Source of the DNA: SZUA-545 sp050297855
GTDB lineage: Bacteria > Campylobacterota > Campylobacteria > Campylobacterales > SZUA-545
Direction: 5' to 3'
DNA: 64,000 bases
Assembly: GCA_050297855.1 (NCBI GenBank)
Contig: JBNKTC010000006.1
Span: 1 to 64,000 of the forward strand
Of the stretch, positions 33,818-42,745 are shown piece by piece. The first letter of the stretch is position 1. The number at the start of each line of letters is the position of its first letter. The translations under genes were made by a program, and so were the position numbers. The notes beneath the pieces were generated by a model. That model had not been told where the DNA came from, did not search any database, and saw only the letters and a program-made list of their open reading frames with translations.

Positions 33818-34318
33818 ATGATATCACTCTCCAGACTGCGGTCGATCTTAAAAGAGATCCTGATCTACGGGCTCGTACTGATCGTCATTGCCAACGTCAT
33901 CAGCTACCTCCGAAGCCCCGATGTCGAGGTCAGGCCCGATTTTACCGGGCGTCTGATCGACGGTTCCACCACGACGCTGGCGGAGTACGCGGGCAAACCC
34001 CTGATCCTCCACTTCTGGGCCACCTGGTGTCCCACATGCCGCCTGGAAGCCCCGGCTATCGAATCCCTGAGCAAAGATGCCCAGGTGGTGACCGTAGCCG
34101 TCGAATCGGGAGACGACGGGGAGATCGGGGCGTTTATGAATGAAAACGGCTACACCTTCCCTGTCCTGAACGACCCCGACGGTTCGATCCGGCGCCACTT
34201 CAAAGTCAAAGCCTTTCCCACCACCTTCATCCTGGATAAAAACGGTGAGATCGTCTTCAGCGAAGTGGGGTATACCTCCAATATCGGTCTGCGTATCCGG
34301 ATAAAACTGGCCGAATAA
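33818..34318 (+). CDS. Membrane-anchored TlpA/ResA-like thioredoxin
   Basis: The 166-residue protein has an N-terminal membrane anchor (about 13-28) and a thioredoxin domain with WATWCPTCRLEAP, plus the cis-Pro region AFPTTFILDKNGEI. This is the TlpA/ResA arrangement of periplasmic thiol reductases used in cytochrome maturation. It lies 12 bases after the DUF3817 gene. Confidence 0.87.
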   Translation: MISLSRLRSILKEILIYGLVLIVIANVISYLRSPDVEVRPDFTGRLIDGSTTTLAEYAGKPLILHFWATWCPTCRLEAPAIESLSKDAQVVTVAVESGDDGEIGAFMNENGYTFPVLNDPDGSIRRHFKVKAFPTTFILDKNGEIVFSEVGYTSNIGLRIRIKLAE

Positions 34319-34347
34319 CCTTAACCTTTTTTCTCCTCTGCCGATCC

Positions 34348-34353
34348 TATAAT
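34348..34353 (+). promoter_or_regulatory. Putative -10 element upstream of the EF-hand protein
   Basis: TATAAT lies 47 bases upstream of the ATG at 34401 in a T-rich gap; the ATG is preceded by AAAGGATC. Confidence 0.45.
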
Positions 34354-34400
34354 ATTCATTTTTCATTTATTTTTCGAGACAACATCCTAAAGGATCTGTC

Positions 34401-35711
34401 ATGAAAATCGAAAACTTCGATCTTCAGATGTTCTCGGATCGCTACCAGGAAACAGTCCGCGTTAACGAACGCCTTGAAACGGTAGAAACAAATGAAGCAC
34501 AGGAACAAGGCAAGCCGCTTTGGAATACGATAACGACGACCCAGGCACGTTTCTCGGAAGAGGAGATGGCATTTCATAAAAAGGTGATCTCCCAACTCCT
34601 CGTCCGCCTGAGCAAAGCAGAAGGAAAAGCCGAGTTTGTTACGGATGAGACACGCCTTTTTGCTTACGGTGAGGAATCGAAAAGCGTCGAAAAGGGGCAG
34701 CTGATCGACAGCGACTCCCTCGAAAGTCCGTTGACCAACCAGATCCGCCGGGTCCGGGAACGTACGCGTATTATTGACCGTGAAGCGGTCGAGTTCAGTA
34801 CCCAGGGGCATGTACAGACAGACAAGCGTTCTATTACCGTGGATGTGGAGTTTAAGCTGAGTCGAAACACCCTCTCCGATAAGGCGGTAAAGCAGCTTAT
34901 CCTGACCGATCCGCTCGTGATCAATTATGACACGACACTGGCCTCCCTGTCGGAGAGTAAATTCCGTTTTGATATCGACAGCGACGGTCTGGCCGACCAG
35001 ATCTCCCTCCTGAAAAAAGGGAGCGGATTTTTGGCCCTGGATAAAAACGGGGACGGCAGGATCAACAACGGTAAAGAGCTTTTCGGAACGGAGAGCGGGA
35101 ACGGCTTTGATGACCTGAAGATCTACGATACCGACGGGAACGGCTGGTTGGACGAAAACGATCCCATGTTCGAGAAACTGCGTATCTGGGTCAAAAATGA
35201 TGTCGGGGACGACCGCCTGATCGCCCTGGGTGAAGTGGGGATCGGAGCGATCTATCTCGGGAATGCGGAGACGCTGTTTAATATGACCGACTCGAAAAAC
35301 GAGGCCACGTTGGGTGTTTTAAAACAGTCGGGGATATTCCTCAAAGAGAACGGGGATGTGGGCATCGTTCAGAACATCGAACTGGCTGTCGAAGCGGCGG
35401 AAGAGGAGCGTCCCCAATACCAGGCGATGGATGACAAAGCGTTCCGCAGGGATTACAGCGAGTACGAAATCTCCGATACACGACACGACAGCGTTTTTTC
35501 AAAACCGGAAGATACGGCAAAGGCCGTTCAGGGTATCAAAGAGGAACAGGCTGATCTGCGCCGGGAACTTAAGCAGCTGCAAAGTCGCCTGAAACATCTT
35601 GTAGACGAGAATGAAGAGCAGAAGGTCAAAGCCAAGATCGATCAGCTCAAGGCTAAACTGGCTACAGCAGAGGGGTATGAGATCCAGCAGCTTTTTAATG
35701 CCTTAGGATAA
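34401..35711 (+). CDS. Large soluble protein with EF-hand-like calcium loops
   Basis: The 436-residue protein has no signal peptide or membrane segment. Near residues 190-260 it has repeated Asp/Asn loops: DIDSDGLADQI, LDKNGDGRINNG and YDTDGNGWLDEND, matching the D-x-D/N-x-D-G pattern of EF-hand or dockerin-like calcium loops. The C-terminal 80 residues are coiled-coil-like (DLRRELKQLQSRLKHLVDENEEQ). Its function is not recognised. The end overlaps the convergent gene at 35703. Confidence 0.65.
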   Translation: MKIENFDLQMFSDRYQETVRVNERLETVETNEAQEQGKPLWNTITTTQARFSEEEMAFHKKVISQLLVRLSKAEGKAEFVTDETRLFAYGEESKSVEKGQLIDSDSLESPLTNQIRRVRERTRIIDREAVEFSTQGHVQTDKRSITVDVEFKLSRNTLSDKAVKQLILTDPLVINYDTTLASLSESKFRFDIDSDGLADQISLLKKGSGFLALDKNGDGRINNGKELFGTESGNGFDDLKIYDTDGNGWLDENDPMFEKLRIWVKNDVGDDRLIALGEVGIGAIYLGNAETLFNMTDSKNEATLGVLKQSGIFLKENGDVGIVQNIELAVEAAEEERPQYQAMDDKAFRRDYSEYEISDTRHDSVFSKPEDTAKAVQGIKEEQADLRRELKQLQSRLKHLVDENEEQKVKAKIDQLKAKLATAEGYEIQQLFNALG

Positions 35712-36200
35712 AGAGGCGATACAGTGCCTGGCATAGGGGGCAAACTCTCCCGCATCCCGGTGGACCAGCCGGACGGCCCGGTCGAGTTTTATTGCCTGGA
35801 TCAGTTCGAACTCCGTCTTTGTAAAATCAAAAAGCAGCATCCGGTTATCGACGACCAGGCGGTAATGGTTTTGAATCACGGCCCAGGTCATTCTGGGGGG
35901 CTTGGCGGAGAGGAAACCGAGATCCAGTAGGGTAGGGGCGAGTTCGGCCAGTTTGCTTTCCAGGTCTGCGATAACCTCCTCCATCATTCCCGATTCGACC
36001 AGCGTGTCGTTAAACTGCCTGACGTTTTCAGCCAGATGAGCGAGGTCGTTTCTTTCATGAAGATGTCGGCGGTAAAAGTCCAGGAAAGCGGCATAGTAGG
36101 AAGGGGGGATACGTTCCAGGAGAAGGCGGATATCCGCTTTTATATTCTCCGCATCCGAAACGCACTCGATGACTGTGTCAAAAAGGGCGTCTAATGTCAT
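35703..36200 (-). CDS. Uncharacterised mostly helical cytosolic protein
   Basis: The 165-residue protein is rich in helices (LESKLAELAPTLLDLGF) with no signal peptide or motif that could be recognised. It is the third gene of the yggS / symporter run, starting in a TGATG overlap with the symporter stop, so co-translation is likely. Nothing else supports a function. Confidence 0.65.
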   Translation of the reverse strand: MTLDALFDTVIECVSDAENIKADIRLLLERIPPSYYAAFLDFYRRHLHERNDLAHLAENVRQFNDTLVESGMMEEVIADLESKLAELAPTLLDLGFLSAKPPRMTWAVIQNHYRLVVDNRMLLFDFTKTEFELIQAIKLDRAVRLVHRDAGEFAPYARHCIASLS

Positions 36201-37405
36201 CAGCTGTCCGCGTGGATATAGCGGTCGATCGTTTTGGCTCCGACCAGGTCGCCCCAGACATTGACCGAGGTACGGAACATATCCAAGAAGCGGTCGACGA
36301 CCAGGATCATACCGATGTACTCGACCGGCAGCCCGACGATCCCGAGGATCAACGTCAGCATGACGATACTGGCACCGGGAACTCCTGCCACGCCGATGGA
36401 GGTAAAGGTGGCCGTGATAAAGATCAGTACCTGCTGCGAAAAGCTCAGGTCCACCCCGGCCAGATTGGCGATAAACATGACGGCGATCGCTTCATAGAGT
36501 GCAGTCCCGTCCATATTGATCGTCGCTCCCAGGGGGATGACGAATCCGGCAGTCTTCTTCTTGACGCCGCCCTGTTTCTCCGCACGGTCGATGGAGACGG
36601 GGATGGAGGCGGCGCTGGAGGCCGTGGAGAAGGCGAGCAGCACCGCCTCTTTGACCCTGGAAAAATAGTCGTACGGATTAAACCGTCCGATTAAAAAGCC
36701 GATGGCGGGTAGGGTGACAAAGGCGTGCAGCATCAGGGCGATGATGACAGTCAGCGCATATTGCCAGAGGCTGTAGAGCGACTCGACCCCCTCCTTGGCA
36801 ATCATATAGGAGATAATGGAGAAGACCCCGATGGGGGTCAGCTTGACGACCCATGATGCGATGATGATCATGGCGTCGTTGATCGCCTCGAAAAAGCTTT
36901 TGGTCACGTCACGCTTCTCTTTGGCGAGGTAGAGTGTCGCCACGGCGAGCATGACGGCAAAGAAGATCACCTGCAAAGCCCGTCCCGACGTAAAGGCGTC
37001 GAAGATATTGGAGGGGAAGATCGAGAGGATCAGGTCGGAGAAGAGGATGTCATGGGGCTCTGCGGCTGCTTCATGCAGTATCCCGTCGGCCTCAGTCTTC
37101 TCCCCCGGGTTGATCAGGTTCATCACCGTCAGTCCCATCAGGACCGAAAGGGAGGTGGTCATCAGGTAAAAGCCGATGACGCGCAGTCCCATCCGTTTTA
37201 GCTGCTCCACCGAACCAAGGCCTACGACAGCCACGAATACCGAAGCAAAGACCAGAGGCATGATCAGCATCTTGAGAAGCGAAAGGAAGATATCCCCCAG
37301 AACCTTCTGCTCCAGGGCGATATCGGGATAGGCGACCCCGAAAGCGATCCCGAGGAGGATGCCTAAAACAGTCAGGTTTTCGGTGGAGAGGAGTTTTTGT
37401 CTCAT
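36200..37405 (-). CDS. Dicarboxylate/amino acid:cation symporter (SDF family)
   Basis: Starting at 37405 (MRQKLLSTENLTVLGILLGIA) gives 401 residues with eight or so membrane helices and the two re-entrant-loop signatures of the family: a serine-rich loop (AFSTASSAASIPVSI) and GATINMDGTALYEA, plus GVAGVPGASIVML. Members import glutamate, aspartate, serine or C4-dicarboxylates with Na+ or H+; the substrate cannot be assigned. It overlaps yggS (ATGA). Confidence 0.93.
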   Translation of the reverse strand: MRQKLLSTENLTVLGILLGIAFGVAYPDIALEQKVLGDIFLSLLKMLIMPLVFASVFVAVVGLGSVEQLKRMGLRVIGFYLMTTSLSVLMGLTVMNLINPGEKTEADGILHEAAAEPHDILFSDLILSIFPSNIFDAFTSGRALQVIFFAVMLAVATLYLAKEKRDVTKSFFEAINDAMIIIASWVVKLTPIGVFSIISYMIAKEGVESLYSLWQYALTVIIALMLHAFVTLPAIGFLIGRFNPYDYFSRVKEAVLLAFSTASSAASIPVSIDRAEKQGGVKKKTAGFVIPLGATINMDGTALYEAIAVMFIANLAGVDLSFSQQVLIFITATFTSIGVAGVPGASIVMLTLILGIVGLPVEYIGMILVVDRFLDMFRTSVNVWGDLVGAKTIDRYIHADS

Positions 37406-38061
37406 TTGAAGAGTACCGATCCCAGCCGGACCATGTTGGAGCCGCACTCGATGGCCAGTTCGAAATCACTGCTCATCCCCATGGAACAGATATCCGCCCC
37501 GTCTGCCCGGAGGTCTTGGAAGATGGCGTGGGTCGTCTCAAAACTCTGTCTGATGATCGCAGGCTCTTCCACATGGGCGCCGATAGTCATGACACCCCGG
37601 AGATGGATATTGGGGCATTCGGCCTTGATCTGCCGGTAGAGATCCGCCGCCTCTTCCGGCATGACGCCGCCTTTGGTCGCCTCTTTTGCACTGTTGATCT
37701 GGAGCAGGGCGTCAAAGGTCGCCCCTTTTGCTTCCAGGCGCTTTTGGATCTCGGTCGCCAGCTCCAGGGAACTGACGGACTGGACGAGGTCGGGGGCGAG
37801 GTCGATCAGCTTGTTGATCTTGTTTTTCTGGAGGTTCCCCATGAAGTGCCACTCCAAAGGACACTCCTCCAGCTTACCCATCTTTTCTTCCAGGTCCTGG
37901 ACCTTGTTCTCGCCAAAGGCCCGCTGGCCGATCTCGTACAGGGCGCGGACCTCTTCGGCGGTGGAGTATTTACTCACCGCGACCAGTTTGACGATGTGGT
38001 GGCCGCTGACGCGCAGTCTCGCCTGTTCGATCCGTTCCATTACTCTGTCTAGTTGTGTCAT
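37402..38061 (-). CDS. yggS: YggS/PLPBP family pyridoxal phosphate homeostasis protein
   Basis: The 219-residue protein has the PLP lysine in KLVAVSKYSTAEEVRALYE, the central GNLQKNKIN and LQINSAKEATKGG, and the phosphate-binding end SMGMSSDFELAIECGSNMVRLGS. It binds PLP without known catalysis and keeps B6 and amino-acid pools balanced. It leads the yggS / SDF symporter / 165-residue protein run. Confidence 0.94.
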   Translation of the reverse strand: MTQLDRVMERIEQARLRVSGHHIVKLVAVSKYSTAEEVRALYEIGQRAFGENKVQDLEEKMGKLEECPLEWHFMGNLQKNKINKLIDLAPDLVQSVSSLELATEIQKRLEAKGATFDALLQINSAKEATKGGVMPEEAADLYRQIKAECPNIHLRGVMTIGAHVEEPAIIRQSFETTHAIFQDLRADGADICSMGMSSDFELAIECGSNMVRLGSVLFK

Positions 38062-38086
38062 AGTTACCCCGCTACAGTATTTATTT

Positions 38087-38092
38087 ATTATA
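38087..38092 (-). promoter_or_regulatory. Putative -10 element for yggS
   Basis: On the minus strand TATAAT lies 26 bases upstream of the yggS start, immediately after the hairpin at 38093-38115. Confidence 0.45.
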
Positions 38093-38115
38093 CAAAAGGA
38101 GCAGAGCCCCTTTTG
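38093..38115 (-). terminator. Hairpin between rseP and yggS
   Basis: CAAAAGG (38093-38099) and CCTTTTG (38109-38115) pair perfectly with a 9-base loop. A second hairpin (GCCGC 38124-38128 with GCGGC 38134-38138) lies next to it. They follow rseP on the minus strand and precede the yggS -10 box, so they probably end the rseP transcript. Confidence 0.4.
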
Positions 38116-38152
38116 CTACGCTCGCCGCTATATGCGGCAGAAGAACTCTTTT

Positions 38153-39208
38153 TCAGGAAGAAAGAATTCTATTTAGATCATTGTATAGGCCGAGGAACAT
38201 CAGCCCGGCCAGCAGGACCCACCCGGCGAGGGTGAGGCGGTAGAGCACCTCCTCGCTGGGTTCCCGCTTGGTGATCATCTCGTAGAGATTAAAGATGATG
38301 TGCCCACCGTCCAGTGCCGGGATCGGCAGGAGGTTCAGCACGCCGAAGTTGACCGACATGAGGGCCGAGAGCAGCAGCAGTGCGGCGATCCCCGCTTCGC
38401 TGGCCTTGGCCGTGTAGTCGACGATGGAGACGACGCCGCCGATGTTCTCCGGCGAGACGACACCTGTGATCAGCTTTTCGACACCTTTGACGATCAGCGT
38501 GCTTGCTTCGACCGTCTGGTCAAAGGCGATCCCGAAGGCTTCGAAAAAGCCGTAGTCCACATGGATAAAGACGGGAGCGGCCATCACTCCGATCATGAGC
38601 TTTTGGATCTTCTCGCCGAAGATATTCTCACTCTGGCGGTATTCGGGTGTCATGAAGAGGGTCATACGTTTCCCGTCGCGCTCGATGGCCAGGTCGATGG
38701 TGCCCGGGGCTTTTTGGATATTCACCCCCAGCTCTTTCCAGGTACGGATCGGGTGTCCGCTGACCATGAGGATCTTATCCTCTTTCATGAGCCCCGCTTT
38801 TTGTGCTGGGGAGTCTTTGACCACTTCTCCCACGGTCGTTCCCAGGGTCATCGTCCCCATCCAGGCGACGATCACATAAAAGATATAGGCCAGCAGGAAA
38901 TTGGCGAAGGGGCCGGCAAAGAGGATAAAGATCTTCTGCATAGGTGTTTTGACGGTATAGCTGTCGGGGTCGAGGCTTTTTTTGGTCGGATCGGCATCGT
39001 CCTGGCCCTTCATGCGAACATACCCGCCCAACGGGATCATGGCGAGGCGGTACTCGGTGTCGCCGAAGCGCTTGGCAAGGATCCTGCGCCCGAAACCGAT
39101 ACTGAAGACCTCGACTTTGACGCCCATGGCGCGGGCGGCCAGGAAGTGGCCCAGTTCATGGAAGAAGATAAGAAACGATAGGACGAGCAGGGAAACAAGC
39201 AGGCTCAC
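38153..39208 (-). CDS. rseP: Site-2 intramembrane protease RseP
   Basis: The 351-residue protein starts with LVSLLVLSFLIFFHELGHFLAARAMG, which holds the zinc motif HELGH. One PDZ domain (around GEVVKDSPAQKAGLMKEDKILMVSG) is followed by LLPIPALDGGHIIF with the third zinc ligand. It cleaves anti-sigma factors and remnant signal peptides in the membrane. It is last in the pyrD / M16 / dapA / fabL / pgsA / rseP run on this strand. Confidence 0.95.
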   Translation of the reverse strand: MSLLVSLLVLSFLIFFHELGHFLAARAMGVKVEVFSIGFGRRILAKRFGDTEYRLAMIPLGGYVRMKGQDDADPTKKSLDPDSYTVKTPMQKIFILFAGPFANFLLAYIFYVIVAWMGTMTLGTTVGEVVKDSPAQKAGLMKEDKILMVSGHPIRTWKELGVNIQKAPGTIDLAIERDGKRMTLFMTPEYRQSENIFGEKIQKLMIGVMAAPVFIHVDYGFFEAFGIAFDQTVEASTLIVKGVEKLITGVVSPENIGGVVSIVDYTAKASEAGIAALLLLSALMSVNFGVLNLLPIPALDGGHIIFNLYEMITKREPSEEVLYRLTLAGWVLLAGLMFLGLYNDLNRILSS

Positions 39209-39217
39209 GCTCTCTCC

Positions 39218-39751
39218 TTAGTCGTTCTTGAGGTAGGCCCAGACATACTGGGCCCCGGAGTAGATGGTCAGTGCCACGGCGATCCAGAGGAGGACGGTGC
39301 CGAAAGGCCAGTCCATCATCAAAAAGCCGATGGCGACGATCTGCGCTCCCGTTTTGAGTTTGCCCGCGTTGGAGGCGGAGACGTCTTTGCCTTCACTGAC
39401 GGCGACAATACGAAGACCCGTGATAAAGAACTCCCGGCTGAGGATCAGGAAAACCGCCCAGGCATTGGCCATATCGATGACCATCAGGCCCAAGAAGGCT
39501 GCCAGCATCAGCATCTTATCCGCCAGGGGGTCGAGGATGGCGCCGAGCTTCGTACTTTGGTTCCATGCCCGTGCGATGTAGCCGTCGAAAAAATCGGTGA
39601 CTGAGGCAATGACGAAGATAAGTGCCGCAAAGTAGTTAAGCCACGTGACATGGATATCAGCCAGGGCCATGCTGTCCCGCTCCACAAGGAAGAAGAACAT
39701 GACGGGCGCCAGCAGGATCCGGAGCGCGGCGAGTTGGTTGGGGAGGTTCAT
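39218..39751 (-). CDS. pgsA: CDP-diacylglycerol--glycerol-3-phosphate 3-phosphatidyltransferase
   Basis: The start at 39751 gives 177 residues beginning MNLPNQLAALRILLAPVMF, overlapping (ATGA) the previous gene; the longer frame adds residues unlike the family. The CDP-alcohol phosphotransferase motif is DFFDGYIARAWNQSTKLGAILDPLADK in sequence order D-x2-DG-x2-AR-x8-G-x3-D-x3-D (shown split: DFFDGYIAR and GAILDPLAD). It makes phosphatidylglycerol phosphate. Confidence 0.94.
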   Translation of the reverse strand: MNLPNQLAALRILLAPVMFFFLVERDSMALADIHVTWLNYFAALIFVIASVTDFFDGYIARAWNQSTKLGAILDPLADKMLMLAAFLGLMVIDMANAWAVFLILSREFFITGLRIVAVSEGKDVSASNAGKLKTGAQIVAIGFLMMDWPFGTVLLWIAVALTIYSGAQYVWAYLKND

Positions 39752-40524
39752 CACGTAAAGGAGCTTCCGCCGTCGGCGATGATCGTCTGACCCGTGATCC
39801 ACTTGGCATCTTCACTGCAGAGGAACTTGGCGATTCCCGCCAGGTCGTCAGGTTGTCCCATACGGCCCAGGGGCGTACGGCTGATGACTTCCTGTTTGAG
39901 CTGGTCGAAGTTGGGGAACTTTCGGAGGGCGTCGGTTTCGATCGGTCCGCCGGAAAGGGCGTTGACCCGGATATTCTTATCCGCCAGTTCGAGGGCGGCG
40001 TATTTGACCATTGTCTCGAGTGATGCTTTGGACGAACCGTGCCCGGCATAGTTCTCCGTGTGGACGAGGTTCCCCGTGGAGCTCATGGCGACGATGGCTC
40101 CGCCGCCGATCTTCTCCATCCGCTTGGCCGCTTCCTGGGCACCGACGACAAAGGCGAGGACCGTTGCCGTATAGATGTTGTTCAGGCCCTTCGGTTTGAG
40201 GCGCATAAAAGGAGCGAATCCGCCGACGACGGGGCGGCCGGAGATGATCGCGTTGGAGACGAAGTAGTGGATGTCGCCGAAGTCCGCGTCGATCTGGGAA
40301 AAGAGCCCTTTGTACTCATCGGGTTCGAGAATATTCAGGGGATAGTATTTGGCTTTGATACCGTATGTCTTTTCCAGGTCGTCCGCGATGTTTTTCGCCT
40401 CCTCCTCGTTGGAGTTGTAGGTAAAGGCGACATTACAGCCGGCTTTGGCGAAATCGTAGATGATCGCCTTGCCGATCCCTTTGGTGCCACCGCTCAGTAC
40501 CAGTGTTTTTCCCTCAAAACTCAT
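39751..40524 (-). CDS. Enoyl-ACP reductase of the FabL-like SDR type
   Basis: The 257-residue short-chain dehydrogenase has the nucleotide loop SGGTKGIGKAI. Its active site reads NYAGHGSSKASLE, that is Tyr-(x6)-Lys, the spacing of FabI/FabL enoyl reductases, not the Tyr-(x3)-Lys of ordinary SDRs. The following ALSGGPIETDALRKFPN closely resembles Bacillus FabL. It would carry out the last reduction of each fatty-acid elongation cycle, fitting its place beside pgsA. Confidence 0.8.
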   Translation of the reverse strand: MSFEGKTLVLSGGTKGIGKAIIYDFAKAGCNVAFTYNSNEEEAKNIADDLEKTYGIKAKYYPLNILEPDEYKGLFSQIDADFGDIHYFVSNAIISGRPVVGGFAPFMRLKPKGLNNIYTATVLAFVVGAQEAAKRMEKIGGGAIVAMSSTGNLVHTENYAGHGSSKASLETMVKYAALELADKNIRVNALSGGPIETDALRKFPNFDQLKQEVISRTPLGRMGQPDDLAGIAKFLCSEDAKWITGQTIIADGGSSFT

Positions 40525-40526
40525 TG

Positions 40527-41414
40527 TTATAATCCTTTAATTTCATAGTGAGATAAGACGTTTTCGATCTGCTTGTAGTTGTGATCCTCCGGCCGTACGA
40601 GCGGCAGGCGGTATTCCAGTGTCGGCAGGAGGCCCGCGATGTGCATAGCCGCCTTGATCGGGATCGGGTTGCTCTCGCAGAACATGACGTTGTTCAGCGG
40701 GTAGAGCTCCAGGTTGAGCGCCTGGGCTTTGGCGTAGTCGCCGGTCTCTGCCGCTTTGATCAGGGCGCTGATCTTATCGGGCATCAGGTTGGCCGTGACG
40801 GAGATGGTGCCGTGGCCGCCGTTGGTCATGATGGCGTAGTTGATCGCATCGTCGCCGCTGATGATCGTAAGCTCTTTGCGCATGGAAGCGAGGTTGATCG
40901 TCCGCTCGACCGAGCCGGTCGCTTCCTTGACGGCAAAGATGTTGTCGCAGTCGTCAAAAAGACGGACGACCGTCTCAGGTTCGAGGTCCACACCCGTACG
41001 GCCGGGGACGTTGTAGAGCATCAGGTCGATATCGATGGCACCCGCGATCGCCTTGTAGTGTTCATAGAGGCCGTTTTGCGTCGGCTTGTTGTAATACGGC
41101 GTGACGGCCAGGATGGCGTCGGCTCCGGCTTTTTGCGCGAAGATGGCGAGGTCGACCGCCTCCTTGGTCGCATTGCTTCCGGCTCCGGCGAGGACTTTGG
41201 CCCCAGTGCCTTTGGAGACGTCTACGGCGATCTCGATGCAGCGCTTATGCTCATCGTGGCTGAGTGTGGCGCTCTCCCCGGTCGTACCTACCGGAACGAC
41301 CACCTCGATACCGTTGTCGATCTGGCGCTTGATCAGTTTGGCGTAGGTCTCCTCGTCGACTTCGCCGTTTTTAAACGGGGTGATCAGTGCGGTCATCGAA
41401 CCTTTGATGCTCAT
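40527..41414 (-). CDS. dapA: 4-hydroxy-tetrahydrodipicolinate synthase
   Basis: The 295-residue TIM-barrel protein has GSMTALITPFKNGEVDE, VPVGTTGESATLSHDEH, the catalytic Tyr in MLYNVPGRTGVD and the Schiff-base Lys in FAVKEATGS. It condenses aspartate semialdehyde with pyruvate in lysine/diaminopimelate synthesis. Its start overlaps the end of the M16 peptidase gene. Confidence 0.97.
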   Translation of the reverse strand: MSIKGSMTALITPFKNGEVDEETYAKLIKRQIDNGIEVVVPVGTTGESATLSHDEHKRCIEIAVDVSKGTGAKVLAGAGSNATKEAVDLAIFAQKAGADAILAVTPYYNKPTQNGLYEHYKAIAGAIDIDLMLYNVPGRTGVDLEPETVVRLFDDCDNIFAVKEATGSVERTINLASMRKELTIISGDDAINYAIMTNGGHGTISVTANLMPDKISALIKAAETGDYAKAQALNLELYPLNNVMFCESNPIPIKAAMHIAGLLPTLEYRLPLVRPEDHNYKQIENVLSHYEIKGL

Positions 41415-42745
41415 TTATTCTCCTTTTTTGTTTCTTCTTTTTCCTGGTCTTTTTTCAGAATGACCGTAGTGGAATTTTTTGGTTTAAAGTAGCGGTTTGC
41501 TACGTCTTTTATCGTCTTCAGCTCCAGGGCGTCGATGTTGTCTTCGTAGGTCATCAGCGGTTTGAGATCACCCCGTGCCAGGAAGGATCCGAAGAGGTTG
41601 CTGACATTCGACGAACTCTCGATGCTGTAGATAAAGTCGGATTTGGTGTTGATCTTGATCTTGTCCAGTTCCGCCTGGGAGACGTTGCCGTCTTTCAGCT
41701 GATCAAGCTGGGCCAGGATCTCTTTTTCTACAAACTCGGCCTCGACGCCCGGGTTGCAGACCGCGACGATCATAAAGACGCCCGGATCGATCAGGTCCAT
41801 CGTATAGGCGAAGATCTGGTTGACCAGGCGCTTGTCGTCCACCAGTGTCTTCTCCAGTCGGCTGCTCTTGCCGCTGGAGAGGATCTCGCTGATGGCGTTG
41901 AGAGCCACGAGGTCTTCGTGCTGGAAGTTGGGCACATGGTAGGTCAGTGCCACCATCTCCACTTCGCTCTCTTTATAGATCGTCACACGTTTTTCACCGT
42001 CCTGCTTGGGTTCGACCGTGTGGACCGTGGGGATTTCAGGCCCTTTTTTGATCTTCCCGAAGGCGTTCTCGGCCATTTTGAAAAGGTCCTCTTTTTTAAA
42101 GTCCCCCGAGACGACCAGGATCGCGTTGTTGGGCGTGTAGTAGGTCGAGTGGAAGTCGCGGATATCCTCGATGTCCCAGTTGTTGATGTCCTCTTTAAAC
42201 CCGATCGGCGTCCAGTGGTACGGATGGTAGATATAGGTGTTGTTAAAGAGGCGGAAATAGAGGTACCCCATCGGGTTGTTGTCCGTCCGCCATCGTCGCT
42301 CTTCGGCCACGACCAGGCGCTCGGGCTGGAACTCCTCGTCTTTGAGGGAGAGGTTGGCCATCATATCCGCAAAGAGCTCCAGAGACCTATTGAGGTTCCG
42401 GCTGGAGGCTTTGATAAAGTAGTGGGTGTAGTCAAACCCGGTGGAGGCGTTGTTGACCCCGCCGTAGCCCTTGACGATCTCGTCGAATTCGCCCGCTTTC
42501 ATGTTGTCGGTCGATTTGAAGTTGAGATGTTCGAGCATATGGGCGATCCCGCTCTTGCCCATCTTCTCGTTGCGGCTTCCCACCTTGTAGAAGATATCGA
42601 TACTGACGACGTCGCTGTCGTTATCGAGGGGGATAGCCACCACTTCCAGGCCGTTGTCGAGCATGGTCGTGTAGTGGGCCGGTAAACTTGTTTTAGACAT
42701 CAAAGCTCCTGCTAATAAAAATAGTATGGCAAACAGCTCTCTCAC
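41411..42745 (-). CDS. M16 family zinc peptidase
   Basis: The 444-residue protein has a signal-like start (MRELFAILFLLAGALM) and the inverted zinc motif HMLEH in GIAHMLEHLNFKST, followed by the distal Glu in the VVAEERRWRTDN region. Single-domain M16 peptidases of this size act as homodimers or with an inactive partner; periplasmic location is inferred. GTG start overlaps the pyrD stop (GTGA). Confidence 0.9.
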   Translation of the reverse strand: MRELFAILFLLAGALMSKTSLPAHYTTMLDNGLEVVAIPLDNDSDVVSIDIFYKVGSRNEKMGKSGIAHMLEHLNFKSTDNMKAGEFDEIVKGYGGVNNASTGFDYTHYFIKASSRNLNRSLELFADMMANLSLKDEEFQPERLVVAEERRWRTDNNPMGYLYFRLFNNTYIYHPYHWTPIGFKEDINNWDIEDIRDFHSTYYTPNNAILVVSGDFKKEDLFKMAENAFGKIKKGPEIPTVHTVEPKQDGEKRVTIYKESEVEMVALTYHVPNFQHEDLVALNAISEILSSGKSSRLEKTLVDDKRLVNQIFAYTMDLIDPGVFMIVAVCNPGVEAEFVEKEILAQLDQLKDGNVSQAELDKIKINTKSDFIYSIESSSNVSNLFGSFLARGDLKPLMTYEDNIDALELKTIKDVANRYFKPKNSTTVILKKDQEKEETKKENK

